From: Pedobacter sp. Leaf170 | GTDB taxonomy: Bacteria > Bacteroidota > Bacteroidia > Sphingobacteriales > Sphingobacteriaceae | Assembly: GCF_920984665.1 (NCBI RefSeq) | Contig: NZ_CAKLBP010000002.1 | Location: 186,001-250,000, forward strand | Direction of reading: 5' to 3' | DNA: 64,000 bases | Shown here: positions 1-9,325 of the stretch, one piece after another | Layout: each line of letters starts with the position of its first letter | Numbering within the stretch: the first letter of the stretch is position 1 | Program-made: the position numbers and the translations under genes | The notes under the pieces: generated by a model | Told to the model about the DNA's origin: nothing | The model's input: only the letters and a program-made list of their open reading frames with translations | The model's database searches: none

Positions 1-2
1 GC

Positions 3-461
3 GTTTACGCAGGTAGTATTAGAGATGGTTTGAAAGCAGAAGTTTTTGCTTTGGTTGATTTTTTTAATATCATGGTTTACGATGGAATTGGTTGGGATAA
101 AACTGAACCTTTCCAACACGCATCGTATAACATGGCTGTTTCCAGTTTAAATTATTGGCTAACCACCAGAGGAATGCCGAAGGAGAAGGCTGTTTTAGGG
201 ATTCCGGCTTATGGTAAAAATGCTGCAAATTCTGCACTTGCTTACCGAGATATTGCAGCGGCAAACGCAAATGTAAATATAGATTCTGCACTTGTTGGCA
301 CTACAAAATATTATTATAATGGTGTTTCAACAACAAAGAAAAAAGCTAAACTTGCCAAGGATGTGGCCAATGGCGTTATGTTTTGGGAGTTTTACCATGA
401 TGATGGTGGTGCTAAATCTATTATAAAAGCGGCAAACGATACTTTAGGCAGAAGCTATTAA
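3..461 (+). CDS. Chitinase-like glycoside hydrolase family 18, C-terminal fragment
   Basis: The gene begins before the window: the frame is open from base 3 with no start codon, and about 152 residues are visible. The fragment carries the GH18 strand-6 motif NIMVYDG near visible residue 20 and the closing strand GVMFWEFYHDDG, both typical of the TIM barrel that hydrolyses beta-1,4-GlcNAc polymers. The catalytic DxxDxDxE motif would lie upstream and cannot be checked. The stop is 5 bases before the next start, so the two genes are probably co-transcribed. The family call is good. True chitinase activity, rather than another GH18 activity, is inferred. Confidence 0.8.
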   Translation, partial: VYAGSIRDGLKAEVFALVDFFNIMVYDGIGWDKTEPFQHASYNMAVSSLNYWLTTRGMPKEKAVLGIPAYGKNAANSALAYRDIAAANANVNIDSALVGTTKYYYNGVSTTKKKAKLAKDVANGVMFWEFYHDDGGAKSIIKAANDTLGRSY

Positions 462-466
462 TAAAA

Positions 467-1507
467 ATGAATTTAGATTTTACTGAAATAAATCAGCCTT
501 TTTCAAATACCATCCAAATATCTGGTAAAAACTATCTGTACTTTGGCGGAACGGCCTATTTGGGCATCCCGCAGAATAAAGCCTTTATTAATTTATATGT
601 TGAAGGAATTAAAAAGTTTGGCTTAAATAATGGAACAAGCAGAAGCAATAATATCCAACTCGGCATTTACAAGCATGCAGAAGCGGTGGCTGCTCAAAGA
701 TTTGGTTCAGAAGCAGCCCTTATTACATCAAGTGGTTATTTGGCCGCTCAGTTAACGGTTAACCAGCTTGCAGCTTTTGGTACCGTAATTTATGCGCCAT
801 CTACTCATCCGGCGCTTTGGGTAGAAAATCAAATAAATCACACTAATAAATTTGTGGATTGGTCTATAGAAACGGTTGAGCTCATAAATTCATCACCAAA
901 AAAAAATTGGGTGTTGATTAGCAACTCCATGAATAATATTATGCCTGAAATCTATGATTTTAATTTTTTAAACAAAGTTGATAAGGATAAAAGCATTATT
1001 TTAATTGTTGATGACTCTCATGGTATTGGTGTAAATAATGAGGGTTTGGGTGCTTATTCCGCATTGCCAAAACTGGCTAATGTAGAAAATGTAGTCGTGG
1101 CTTCGATGGCAAAAGCGTTAGGTGTAGATGCAGGAATTGTTCTTGGCTCAGCTTCAATAATAGAGCAACTAAAGAGAACAAATACTTTTGTAGGGGCTTC
1201 TCCGCCCGCTGCTGCAGGTTTATATGCCTTTGTGTATGCCGAAGAAATTTATCAAAAGGCCATTCAAAAGCTTTATGGTAACATCTCAATTTTTGAAAAG
1301 GGATTAATTTCTAAATGTGATTATGCTAAAAATTTTCCTGCTTTTTTATTCCACAACACCGATTTTGCAAACCAACTATTAAATCAGCAGATTTTAATTT
1401 CCTCTTTTCCCTATCCGGGAACCAATAATTTATCCATTAACCGGGTAATTATTTCTAGCTGGCATACCGAAGACCAAATCAATATGTTGTTGTCGGCAAT
1501 TTCATAA
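467..1507 (+). CDS. PLP-dependent alpha-oxoamine synthase-like enzyme (BioF/KBL family)
   Basis: A fold-type I aminotransferase-like protein of 346 residues. It has the SGY turn near residue 90, the cofactor-binding VDDSHG motif at residues 181-186 and the Schiff-base lysine in SMAKALG (Lys216), all characteristic of 8-amino-7-oxononanoate synthase and 2-amino-3-ketobutyrate CoA ligase. It is about 40 residues shorter than typical BioF. No other biotin gene is near, so biotin synthesis is not supported. It follows the GH18 gene by 5 bases and is probably in its operon. The substrate is unknown. Confidence 0.75.
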   Translation: MNLDFTEINQPFSNTIQISGKNYLYFGGTAYLGIPQNKAFINLYVEGIKKFGLNNGTSRSNNIQLGIYKHAEAVAAQRFGSEAALITSSGYLAAQLTVNQLAAFGTVIYAPSTHPALWVENQINHTNKFVDWSIETVELINSSPKKNWVLISNSMNNIMPEIYDFNFLNKVDKDKSIILIVDDSHGIGVNNEGLGAYSALPKLANVENVVVASMAKALGVDAGIVLGSASIIEQLKRTNTFVGASPPAAAGLYAFVYAEEIYQKAIQKLYGNISIFEKGLISKCDYAKNFPAFLFHNTDFANQLLNQQILISSFPYPGTNNLSINRVIISSWHTEDQINMLLSAIS

Positions 1508-1618
1508 ACAGCTTTATGCATTGATTTTTGAAATTATATCAAATATTTCTATAGCCTATCGCCTTGGATAACATTATAAAATTAATACTATATTTATTTT
1601 ATAATAATATAACCAAAT

Positions 1619-1626
1619 TACTTTTG
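1619..1626 (+). promoter_or_regulatory. Putative -7 element of the ECF sigma gene
   Basis: TACTTTTG fits the Bacteroidota TAnnTTTG -7 consensus and ends 8 bases before the ATG of the sigma factor gene. A clear -33 TTTG is not present at the expected distance; only a T-rich stretch is. If used, the transcript would have almost no leader. Confidence 0.4.
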
Positions 1627-1634
1627 AGCCATAC

Positions 1635-2183
1635 ATGACAGGCTACATTGAAGATATAAGGCAAGGGAACCACAAATCTTTTGAAATAGTTTTTAAACTA
1701 TGGCATAAGAAGGTTTTCGCTTATTTTTTTAATAAAACTGCATCTGATGATTTGGCAGAAGAATTAACTCAACTTGCCTTTATAAAACTCTGGAGATTTA
1801 AGCATACGCTTTCTGATGATTATCCAATTGACATTCAATTGTTTAAAATTTCAAAATCGACATTATTGGATTACTTTAAAAAGGTAGCCACTGAAGACCG
1901 AAATCTATATTTATACAAACTCGAAACCGAAACGAATATAATAGAGCAATCGTTACATTTCGATACAAAGAGACAATTAGACGAGGTTTTAAATTGTCTT
2001 CCGCCGGTGCGTAAACAAGTTTTTGTTTTAAGTCGTTTACAAGGTTATTCCTATAAAGAAATTGCTGAGCAGTTGTCAATTTCTCCAAGAACGGTAGAAA
2101 AACACATTTCATTAGCCATTAAACAACTTGATGGCTATGCATATATTCCTGCATTTATATTGCTTCTTAAATTCTTCAGTTAA
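1635..2183 (+). CDS. ECF-type RNA polymerase sigma-70 factor
   Basis: A 182-residue sigma factor with region 2 near residues 15-70 (acidic DDLAEELTQLAFIKLW segment) and region 4 near 120-165. Region 4 includes LPPVRKQVF, the helix-turn-helix YKEIAEQLSISPRTVEKH and a closing amphipathic helix. It is followed after 59 bases by a FecR anti-sigma factor and then a SusC/SusD pair, the usual order of a surface-signalling polysaccharide utilisation locus. The sigma factor presumably drives susC and susD when substrate is sensed; this regulatory link is inferred from gene order. Confidence 0.93.
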   Translation: MTGYIEDIRQGNHKSFEIVFKLWHKKVFAYFFNKTASDDLAEELTQLAFIKLWRFKHTLSDDYPIDIQLFKISKSTLLDYFKKVATEDRNLYLYKLETETNIIEQSLHFDTKRQLDEVLNCLPPVRKQVFVLSRLQGYSYKEIAEQLSISPRTVEKHISLAIKQLDGYAYIPAFILLLKFFS

Positions 2184-2242
2184 ACTGAAAAAAAAAATCA
2201 TCCGCTTACGGGATAACCCTTTTCCAAATCGTATTAGTAGTT

Positions 2243-3268
2243 ATGATTGTATCTGAAGAGCTATTGGCCAGGTATTTTAAGGGTTTATGTACACCAGAAG
2301 AAAAGCTTTTGGTGGCAAATTATTTAAATGATGTAGAAGATTTGCCCGAACATCTGCTAAAAAAAGAGGAATGGGATGATGCTGAAGATGCTTTAATGAG
2401 TAACGAAAAAAGCGAAGCATTGTTTTTGGCCATAAAAAGAGAAACTATTTCAAAATCAGTAAAGCTGAGAAGGTATAAAATAATGGCAATAGCAGCAATG
2501 TTATTAGCTGTTTTGACTGTCGGATTTTATATGGTGCTAAAACCAGAAGCAACGGTTTTTAATTTGGCTAAGCATAAAATTGAGCAGAAAGAAAAGCAAG
2601 CAGAAATTGTCTGGAAATCATTTGTTAATTACACAAGCAGCAACCAATCTATAACATTACCCGATGGTTCATCTGTAAAGGTTTATCCGGCAGGAGAAAT
2701 TAGATATGCCATACCTTTTGTACAGCAAAGCCGTGAAATTTATTTGACAGGTAAAAGCTTTTTTAAGGTCGCCAAAGATAAAAAGCATCCATTTACAGTA
2801 TACTCAAATGGAATATCAACAACTGCTTTAGGTACTTCATTTACCATTACGGCCGATGACAAAACTGAATTGGTAAAGGTTGAGCTGCATACAGGTAAAG
2901 TTTGGGTTAAAAAAATGGTGAGGGTTTTAAACAAGCAAATTTTTAGTGAGATTTTAATGCCCGGCGAAAAACTGGTTTATGATAAATCGAAGGATAAGGT
3001 TAATGTAAGCACTAATGGATTGCTGGCCAGGGTGCCAATCAAATTAAACGAAGTAAATTTTACCCAGGTAGCGCTGAAAGATGTTTTTGAAAAACTTAAA
3101 TCGCATTACAACATAAAAATTATTTACAACGAAACTGACTTAGCTGAAATCTCATTTACCGGAACCATCAATTTAAGCCAAAAGCCCGAACAAATTATTA
3201 AAGAAATAACCGAATTAAATGAGCTAAGCCTAACCAAAACAGCTAATGGCTACATTATCAGCAAATAA
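2243..3268 (+). CDS. FecR-family anti-sigma factor
   Basis: A 341-residue membrane protein. The cytoplasmic N-terminal part (about 1-78) would bind the sigma factor. One transmembrane segment lies at about 80-99. The periplasmic FecR domain covers about 120-220 and contains ITLPDGSSVKVYP and the ALGTSFTI strand. A C-terminal DUF4974 domain covers about 268-340. In this family the protein holds its ECF sigma factor until a TonB-dependent receptor signals. Its position between the sigma gene and susC supports that role. Confidence 0.92.
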   Translation: MIVSEELLARYFKGLCTPEEKLLVANYLNDVEDLPEHLLKKEEWDDAEDALMSNEKSEALFLAIKRETISKSVKLRRYKIMAIAAMLLAVLTVGFYMVLKPEATVFNLAKHKIEQKEKQAEIVWKSFVNYTSSNQSITLPDGSSVKVYPAGEIRYAIPFVQQSREIYLTGKSFFKVAKDKKHPFTVYSNGISTTALGTSFTITADDKTELVKVELHTGKVWVKKMVRVLNKQIFSEILMPGEKLVYDKSKDKVNVSTNGLLARVPIKLNEVNFTQVALKDVFEKLKSHYNIKIIYNETDLAEISFTGTINLSQKPEQIIKEITELNELSLTKTANGYIISK

Positions 3269-3346
3269 AACCAACCAAACTAAATATTTAATTGCTCCAA
3301 ATTAACTGTTGGTGCCTTTATGAAAAAACAATAAACGAATATAACT

Positions 3347-6300
3347 ATGCTAAGAAAATTTACGAAACACTTGTTCTTTTGTGTGCTGCTAATTACAGTC
3401 GCCGCAACTGCCCGTGCTCAAACATCGGAGATTACGGGAATTGTAAAGGATGAAACGGGACAGCCGCTTATTGGCTCTTCAATTCTTTTACTCAACACAA
3501 AAACCAATGAGAAAAAAGGTATTATGGTAAACGCCGATGGGAAGTTTTTAATTTCCGGATTATCTGCAAATGTGCCATACACCATTAGTGCTTCTTATAT
3601 TGGCTACACCACAAAAACCATCGACAATTATTTACTCAAAGCTGGCGAGCAGGCAACATTAATGATTCAATTAATGCCTGAATCTGCAAATTTAACCGAT
3701 GTTGTAATTGTTGGTTATGGTAGTCAGAAAAAGAAAGATGTAACCACCGCAATTGCAAGTATTAAAGCCAGCGACCTGGAAAACCAACCGATTAATAATG
3801 CTGCTGAGGCAATGGTTGGTAAAATGGCTGGTGTTCAGGTTTCACAAGGCTCTGGAGCACCGGGTGGCGCATTATCAATAAAAGTTCGTGGTGTTGGTAC
3901 AATTACTGCGGGTTCAAGTCCGTTGTACGTAATTGATGGTGTACCAATTTCTGGAGACAATATTAACACGCTTAACACAAATGATATTGCTTCGATTGAG
4001 GTTTTAAAAGATGCTTCATCTGCAGCTATCTACGGTTCAAGGGGTTCAAATGGTGTGGTTTTAATTACCACTAAACAAGGTAAAAATGGCGCCGCTACCA
4101 TTAGCGCAAATAGTTACACCGGATGGCAGACTTTAGGGAAAAAAATCGATATGATGGATGCTTATCAGTATTCTCAGATGGTTATAGAATCTAGAAATAA
4201 TACTTATGCTGACGCGATGGATGCGATAAATCGTAGGAATGTTGCAAATGGTAATCCAACTATTGCGTATAGCATTAATGATAGTAACGCACAACGTTTA
4301 GTTAACTCTGGTAACAATACAAGTGCCGTTATTCCTTTAGATGTTTTGCCGTATTTATCAGGTCAGCAAGGTTTAACAAATACCGATTGGCAGGATGAAA
4401 TTTTTAGAACAGCCAAAATCCAGAACCATTCGTTATCAGCATCTGGAGGTAGCGAAACCTTAAAATATTATGCCTCTATGGAATATTTTGATCAGGATGG
4501 TATTATTTTAAATAGCGGTTTTAAGCGCTACAGCGGAAGATTAAATTTAGAAGGCACAAAAGGAAAGTTTAAATATGGCGTTAATTTAACCCCATCAGTT
4601 ATTAAAGAAAAAAGAGTTAATGCAAACGGGCCATATAGCAGTAGCGGTATAGTTGCATCAGCTTTGCATTATTCGCCAATATTTCCTGTTTTTAATGCAA
4701 ACGGAAGCTATAGTTTTGCTCAAAACTCATGGAGCCCGGGGCAGGTAACAACATTGCCAAATGGTTCTACAATTTCTGGCAATGGAGAAACCCAGGCTTG
4801 GAACCCAGTTGCTTTAGCAATGCTTCAAAAAGACGATGTGGGCTCGAACAGATTAACTGGAAGTGCATTTGTAGAGGCATCTATCTTCAAAGATTTAAAA
4901 TATAGAATTCAGTTAGGTGTTGATTTGTTTAACAGCGCTGAAGATATTTTCCGCCCTTCAACTTTTCCATTGTCAAACACTGCAGGTAATCCACCGTCTG
5001 ATGCATCTGGAAGTTCGAGAACAATAAAAGAAACAAACTGGTTATTAGAGCAAACTTTAAGTTACAATAAAACCATTGGCGACCATAACATTTCAGCTTT
5101 GTTAGGTTGGTCTACTCAAAAAGATGATTTAAGCGGAAACTATGCGGTTGCTTCGAGAGGATTTATCAGCGACCAGATTGAATATTTAAACGCAGGAATT
5201 GTAACCAGTGGCACATCAACAAGATCACAATGGGCACTTGCTTCTGGCATTGCCAGATTACAATACAGCTATAAGGGCAAGTATTTATTTACCGGTTCGG
5301 TAAGGGCCGATGGATCTTCAAAATTTGGAGCGAATAACAAATGGGGTTACTTTCCATCAGCATCTGTAGGATGGCGATTATCCGAAGAAGACTTTTTGAA
5401 AGATGTAAAATCAATATCTGATTTAAAACTAAGAGCAAGTTATGGCTTAACCGGAAACTTTAACATTCCAACTTATGGAGCTCAAGGCTCAATGACAAAT
5501 TACGGCTATGTTTTTGGTGGCGCAACACCTGCAGTTGTTAATGGTGCAGCAACTTATGCACAACCTAATGATGATTTAAGATGGGAAAAAACAGCACAAT
5601 TAAATGTTGGTTTAGATGTGGCTTTTTGGGATAATAAATTAACCTTAACAGTTGATGCTTACAACAGTAACACTACCGATTTATTACTGAATGTACCGGT
5701 TCCAATTACAACAGGCTTTGCTACCGAGCTTAAAAACATCGGAAAAGTTAACAATAAAGGTATAGATATCAATTTAGGTACAACACAACAATTTGGCGCT
5801 GTAAAATGGACAGCCAATGCAAATTTCTCTAAAAATAAAAATAAAGTAGTTGAGTTAGGTCCAGGCAATGCCGATATTATTAGAACAGGTTCTGTTGCAA
5901 ATGCCTATTTTTTAACCCGTGTTGGTGAGCCAATTGGTTCATATTATTTACCGGTTGTATTGGGCGTTTTTAAAAGCCAGGCAGAAGTAAATGCTTACCC
6001 GCACTATATGGATACGCAAGGGAATTTTGATTTGAATACCTCTAAGCCAGGTGATTTTAAATTTAAAGATGTTGATGGCGATGGCGTAATTGATTTAACT
6101 AAAGACCGCGAGATTGTAGGTAATTATTTGCCTAAATTCACCTACGGTTTTGCTACTTCACTAGAATATAAAGGCATTGATTTAAACGTTGCTATGCAAG
6201 GTGTTTATGGTAATAAAATTTTAAATCTATCTCGTAGATATTTTGCCAATAAAGAAGGTAACATGAATAACATGATTAGCTCTTTAGATAGATGGGTTTC

Positions 6301-6634
6301 TGAAGCAAACCCAGGTAGCGGGCAAGATGTAAGAGCAAACCGTGTAGCTAAAGGGAGCAATGGAACAACCTCAACATGGCACGTAGAAGATGGTTCGTAC
6401 CTACGCATTCGTAACATCGCTTTAGGTTATACATTACCCGATGCTTTTGTTAAAAAACTAACCTTATCAAAAGTTAGATTGTATGTGTCGATGCAGAATC
6501 CGTTCACATTTACAAAATACACTGGTTATAATCCAGAGGTTACAAACAGAACCGATGCGACAACAAACGGTGAAGATTATGGTGTTTATCCAACGGCAAA
6601 AACTACATCTATTGGTTTAAATATCACTTTATAA
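3347..6634 (+). CDS. SusC/RagA-family TonB-linked outer membrane transporter
   Basis: A 1095-residue outer-membrane protein with signal peptide 1-24 (cleavage after ARA). A CarboxypepD_reg-like beta-sandwich (about 28-115) is followed by the TonB-box-like segment DVVIVGYGSQKKKDVT and a plug domain (about 120-245, VRGVGTI ... LYVIDGVPI). The remainder is a 22-strand barrel ending in SIGLNITL. It imports oligosaccharide or peptide across the outer membrane with the lipoprotein SusD encoded 20 bases downstream. There is no room for an STN signalling domain before the carboxypeptidase-like domain although a sigma/FecR pair lies upstream. The substrate is unknown; the GH18 gene nearby makes a chitin-derived sugar possible. 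Confidence 0.95.
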   Translation: MLRKFTKHLFFCVLLITVAATARAQTSEITGIVKDETGQPLIGSSILLLNTKTNEKKGIMVNADGKFLISGLSANVPYTISASYIGYTTKTIDNYLLKAGEQATLMIQLMPESANLTDVVIVGYGSQKKKDVTTAIASIKASDLENQPINNAAEAMVGKMAGVQVSQGSGAPGGALSIKVRGVGTITAGSSPLYVIDGVPISGDNINTLNTNDIASIEVLKDASSAAIYGSRGSNGVVLITTKQGKNGAATISANSYTGWQTLGKKIDMMDAYQYSQMVIESRNNTYADAMDAINRRNVANGNPTIAYSINDSNAQRLVNSGNNTSAVIPLDVLPYLSGQQGLTNTDWQDEIFRTAKIQNHSLSASGGSETLKYYASMEYFDQDGIILNSGFKRYSGRLNLEGTKGKFKYGVNLTPSVIKEKRVNANGPYSSSGIVASALHYSPIFPVFNANGSYSFAQNSWSPGQVTTLPNGSTISGNGETQAWNPVALAMLQKDDVGSNRLTGSAFVEASIFKDLKYRIQLGVDLFNSAEDIFRPSTFPLSNTAGNPPSDASGSSRTIKETNWLLEQTLSYNKTIGDHNISALLGWSTQKDDLSGNYAVASRGFISDQIEYLNAGIVTSGTSTRSQWALASGIARLQYSYKGKYLFTGSVRADGSSKFGANNKWGYFPSASVGWRLSEEDFLKDVKSISDLKLRASYGLTGNFNIPTYGAQGSMTNYGYVFGGATPAVVNGAATYAQPNDDLRWEKTAQLNVGLDVAFWDNKLTLTVDAYNSNTTDLLLNVPVPITTGFATELKNIGKVNNKGIDINLGTTQQFGAVKWTANANFSKNKNKVVELGPGNADIIRTGSVANAYFLTRVGEPIGSYYLPVVLGVFKSQAEVNAYPHYMDTQGNFDLNTSKPGDFKFKDVDGDGVIDLTKDREIVGNYLPKFTYGFATSLEYKGIDLNVAMQGVYGNKILNLSRRYFANKEGNMNNMISSLDRWVSEANPGSGQDVRANRVAKGSNGTTSTWHVEDGSYLRIRNIALGYTLPDAFVKKLTLSKVRLYVSMQNPFTFTKYTGYNPEVTNRTDATTNGEDYGVYPTAKTTSIGLNITL

Positions 6635-6654
6635 TTCTTTAAAAAAGATATCAA

Positions 6655-8025
6655 ATGAAAAAATATATCATATCCATTATAGCGTGTGGCTTAGCAATTA
6701 CAGTTACATCCTGCAAGAAATTTTTAGATTTAAAACCATTAGATTCATACACAGAAAATACATTTTATGTTGATGAAAAAGGTTTACAAGGCGGTTTAGT
6801 AAGTTGTTACGATGCTTTACAAACAGATAGTTTGTATGGTAACAATCTACTAACCTTAGGCGAAATTCGTGGCGATAATGTTACTGATAACGATCCGGGT
6901 TCTGGTGCTGGTGTGCGAAACTCGATAGAGGTTTTTTCAGAAACTTCTGCTAATGCAATCTTATCCGCTTCCTGGCAAGGACATTACAAAGCCATTTATC
7001 GTTCAAATATTATTTTGGATAGAGCTCCGGCAATTAACATGTCAGACGCAACAAAGAACCAAATTATTGGCCAGGCAAAATTTATCCGTGCACTCAGCTA
7101 CTTTAACTTAACCCGTATTTGGGGCAATGTTCCTTTGGTTTTAACAGTTCAAAAAACTGCAGAAGCCAGAGACAACAGCCGTGCAACATCTGCGCAGGTT
7201 TATCAACAAATTATAAGCGATTTAACCGATGCGGCTACAAAATTGCCTACAACCTGGGCTGATGCACAAAGAGGAAAAGCAACAAGTTACGCTGCATCAG
7301 CATTATTGGCCAAAGTGTATTTGTATCAAAAAAACTATAATATGGTCGTATCCACTTTGCAGCCCTTAGCCACAGCAATTTATGCAGGTACAACGCTTTC
7401 TTTGGTACCACAAACCACAACTTTTCCTAGTGGGTTAAAAACCAGCCGCGATATTATTTTTGCAGTTTTATATTTAAATGGTGGAGTTAGGGAAGCGGTT
7501 AATCAAGATAATCGTTACAGAAATAACAACAATACCAATACAATAACTATTCCTCAGGCATTGTTTGAAACAGCAGATAATCGCAGAGCTTTAGTTGCAC
7601 CAACCAACATCGGACTTCGTCCGGGTAAGTTTAACAGTGCCGTTTCTAACTCAACAGAAATTAGCGGCGATTTTCCGGTATTACGTTGTGCAGATGTTTT
7701 GTTAATGTACGCTGAAGCCTTAAACGAGGTTGCTTATGGTAATGCTGAAGCTTTTAAAGCCTTAAATGCAGTTAGAACAAACGCCAATGCAACAAATAAA
7801 ACGGCTGCTACCTTGCTTACACAAGCTGATTTTAGGGCTGCTGTTTATTTGGAAAGACGTTTGGAATTAGCTTTAGAGGCCGACCGCTGGTTCGATATCG
7901 TTAGAACTGCGCAAATGGCAACTGTTTTCCCAGGCATTCCTGCTTTTAGAAGTATCTATCCGGTTCCGCAAACGGAGATTGACAATGTGAATAACAAAAG
8001 CGGATGGCAAAATCAAGGCTATTAA
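6655..8025 (+). CDS. SusD/RagB-family nutrient-binding lipoprotein
   Basis: A 456-residue lipoprotein. Its signal sequence ends in a lipobox (VTSC, Cys20), followed by KKFLDLKPLDSYTENTFY, a hallmark SusD N-terminus. SusD TPR-like helices contain AKFIRALSYFNLTRIWGNVPLV (broken here after the Trp-Gly core) near 130-155. The C-terminal RagB part has LRCADVLLMYAEALNEV and ERRLELALEADRWFDIVR. It forms the lid of the SusC channel. It is 20 bases after susC and followed by a strong terminator, so it is the last gene of the operon. Confidence 0.95.
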   Translation: MKKYIISIIACGLAITVTSCKKFLDLKPLDSYTENTFYVDEKGLQGGLVSCYDALQTDSLYGNNLLTLGEIRGDNVTDNDPGSGAGVRNSIEVFSETSANAILSASWQGHYKAIYRSNIILDRAPAINMSDATKNQIIGQAKFIRALSYFNLTRIWGNVPLVLTVQKTAEARDNSRATSAQVYQQIISDLTDAATKLPTTWADAQRGKATSYAASALLAKVYLYQKNYNMVVSTLQPLATAIYAGTTLSLVPQTTTFPSGLKTSRDIIFAVLYLNGGVREAVNQDNRYRNNNNTNTITIPQALFETADNRRALVAPTNIGLRPGKFNSAVSNSTEISGDFPVLRCADVLLMYAEALNEVAYGNAEAFKALNAVRTNANATNKTAATLLTQADFRAAVYLERRLELALEADRWFDIVRTAQMATVFPGIPAFRSIYPVPQTEIDNVNNKSGWQNQGY

Positions 8026-8048
8026 TCAATAAAATATAAGCTTTTAAG

Positions 8049-8077
8049 CCGATGCTGTTTAATCAGCATCGGTTTTT
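8049..8077 (+). terminator. Rho-independent terminator after susD
   Basis: A perfect 9-bp stem CCGATGCTG/CAGCATCGG with a 6-base loop is followed by five T residues, 23 bases after the susD stop. It closes the sigma-FecR-SusCD operon. Confidence 0.9.
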
Positions 8078-8140
8078 CATTTTACAGGGATTTCCTCAAA
8101 CGGATTATTTTTTCAATATTTATAACCAAAATAAAGACCA

Positions 8141-8641
8141 ATGAAAAAGCTTTTCTTCCTCTTATCACTATCTTTCTTATTTCTGATAAATGTACAGGCT
8201 CAAACCACCGAAGTTTGGATTGTTAGGCATGCTGAGAAAGATAAATCAAATCCACAGGAAAAAAATCCGGATTTATCTGATGAAGGAAAAACAAGAGCCG
8301 GAGATTTGGCTAAGTTTTTAAAAAAGGTAGCTTTTGATGCTGCCTTTACAACGCCTTACAAAAGAACAAGGCAAACTTTAGATTCTTTAGTGATTCCAAA
8401 AGTAATTGAGTACAACGGCATTAAGGCACTTGTAGATAGCGTTAAAACAAACTACGTTGGTAAAAAAATTATAATCGCAGGCCACTCCAACACCGTTTTA
8501 GAAATTATTGAAGCTTTTGGGGGCAAACGCCCAAGGGAAGAACTAACAGACGATGATTATGATTTCATCTTTAAATTAAATGTAAAGGGCGATAAAGCTA
8601 AAGTTAAGATGGACCAATTCGGTGTTCCACATCATTTATAA
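8141..8641 (+). CDS. Secreted histidine phosphatase family protein
   Basis: A 166-residue protein with signal peptide 1-20 (cleavage after VQA). It carries the phosphoglycerate-mutase-like catalytic motif VRHAEKD (nucleophilic His), the second arginine in TPYKRTRQT, and IAGHSNTV with the second catalytic His. The short length resembles SixA/PhoE-type single-domain enzymes, but this one is exported. Its substrate is not indicated. It stands alone between the susD terminator and a convergent VanX-like gene whose stop lies 6 bases away. Confidence 0.88.
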   Translation: MKKLFFLLSLSFLFLINVQAQTTEVWIVRHAEKDKSNPQEKNPDLSDEGKTRAGDLAKFLKKVAFDAAFTTPYKRTRQTLDSLVIPKVIEYNGIKALVDSVKTNYVGKKIIIAGHSNTVLEIIEAFGGKRPREELTDDDYDFIFKLNVKGDKAKVKMDQFGVPHHL

Positions 8642-8647
8642 TGTTGA

Positions 8648-9325
8648 TTACAATTTTTCAAACGGAATATCCATAATATCGTAATTTTCCCAACCTTGAA
8701 AGTCGTAATGCCACCATTCGTTTATTAAAACGTTTAGCTTATTTTTCTTCATAACAGCGATTAAGTATTCACGGTTTTTGCGTACTTCATCGCTTACAGG
8801 TTCATAATTTGCTGCTGCTGCTTTCGAAAAGCTATCATAAGGTGTAGCCATTTCCAATTCCTTGCCTGTTTTTAAGTTGATGATGGTTAAATCTAACGCA
8901 CAGCCTCTATTGTGTTTTGAACCTTTTGCCGGGTTTGCTACAAAATTTTTATCGCTTGCTTTCTTATAAAACTCTACCGTAATTTTATACGGGCGATAAC
9001 CATCAAAAATTTTCAGTCCCAAACCTTTTTTATTCAATTCTTTCTGAACTTTTTTTAGTGATTCTACAACCTGTTTTCTGGCAAATGCTCTAGCCTGCTT
9101 ATACATAACCTGTTGCATAAAATTATTTTTTGTCGCATAGCGGATGTCAAGTTTGATATTTGGAATGGCTTTTTTTATCTCCACAAGCTCATTGTTCGGA
9201 TTGATTTTAATAGAAGCCAGATATTGATTGTATGAATTTACAACAACAAGTTTTTGTGGTGCTTCGGGTTTAGTTTGAGCTAAAGCAGAAAATGAAATAA
9301 ATAATAGAATGATTAAGATTTTCAT
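8648..9325 (-). CDS. D-alanyl-D-alanine dipeptidase, VanX/DdpX-like (M15D)
   Basis: A 225-residue zinc peptidase with a signal peptide (1-16, SALAQ). Zinc ligands are in SKHNRGCALDLT (His, Asp) and EWWHYDF (catalytic Glu, third His), the M15D signature. DGYRPY, the substrate-pocket Arg motif, is present. The enzyme splits D-Ala-D-Ala in the periplasm. In a Gram-negative bacterium without vanHA this fits recovery of peptidoglycan turnover products rather than glycopeptide resistance. The neighbouring alanine dehydrogenase on the same strand could use the alanine, though it acts on the L isomer. Confidence 0.9.
   Translation of the reverse strand: MKILIILLFISFSALAQTKPEAPQKLVVVNSYNQYLASIKINPNNELVEIKKAIPNIKLDIRYATKNNFMQQVMYKQARAFARKQVVESLKKVQKELNKKGLGLKIFDGYRPYKITVEFYKKASDKNFVANPAKGSKHNRGCALDLTIINLKTGKELEMATPYDSFSKAAAANYEPVSDEVRKNREYLIAVMKKNKLNVLINEWWHYDFQGWENYDIMDIPFEKL

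Noticed and set aside
30..461. TTG at base 30 as the start of the chitinase-like gene
   Set aside because: The frame is open to the window edge, and the visible protein lacks the GH18 catalytic motif, so this is an internal codon of a larger gene.
467..1507. bioF call for the oxoamine-synthase-like gene
   Set aside because: It has the family motifs but no biotin neighbours and is shorter than BioF, so the substrate cannot be named.
8648..9325. VanX-like gene as glycopeptide resistance
   Set aside because: No vanH or vanA ligase is near, and Gram-negative D-Ala-D-Ala dipeptidases serve cell-wall recycling.
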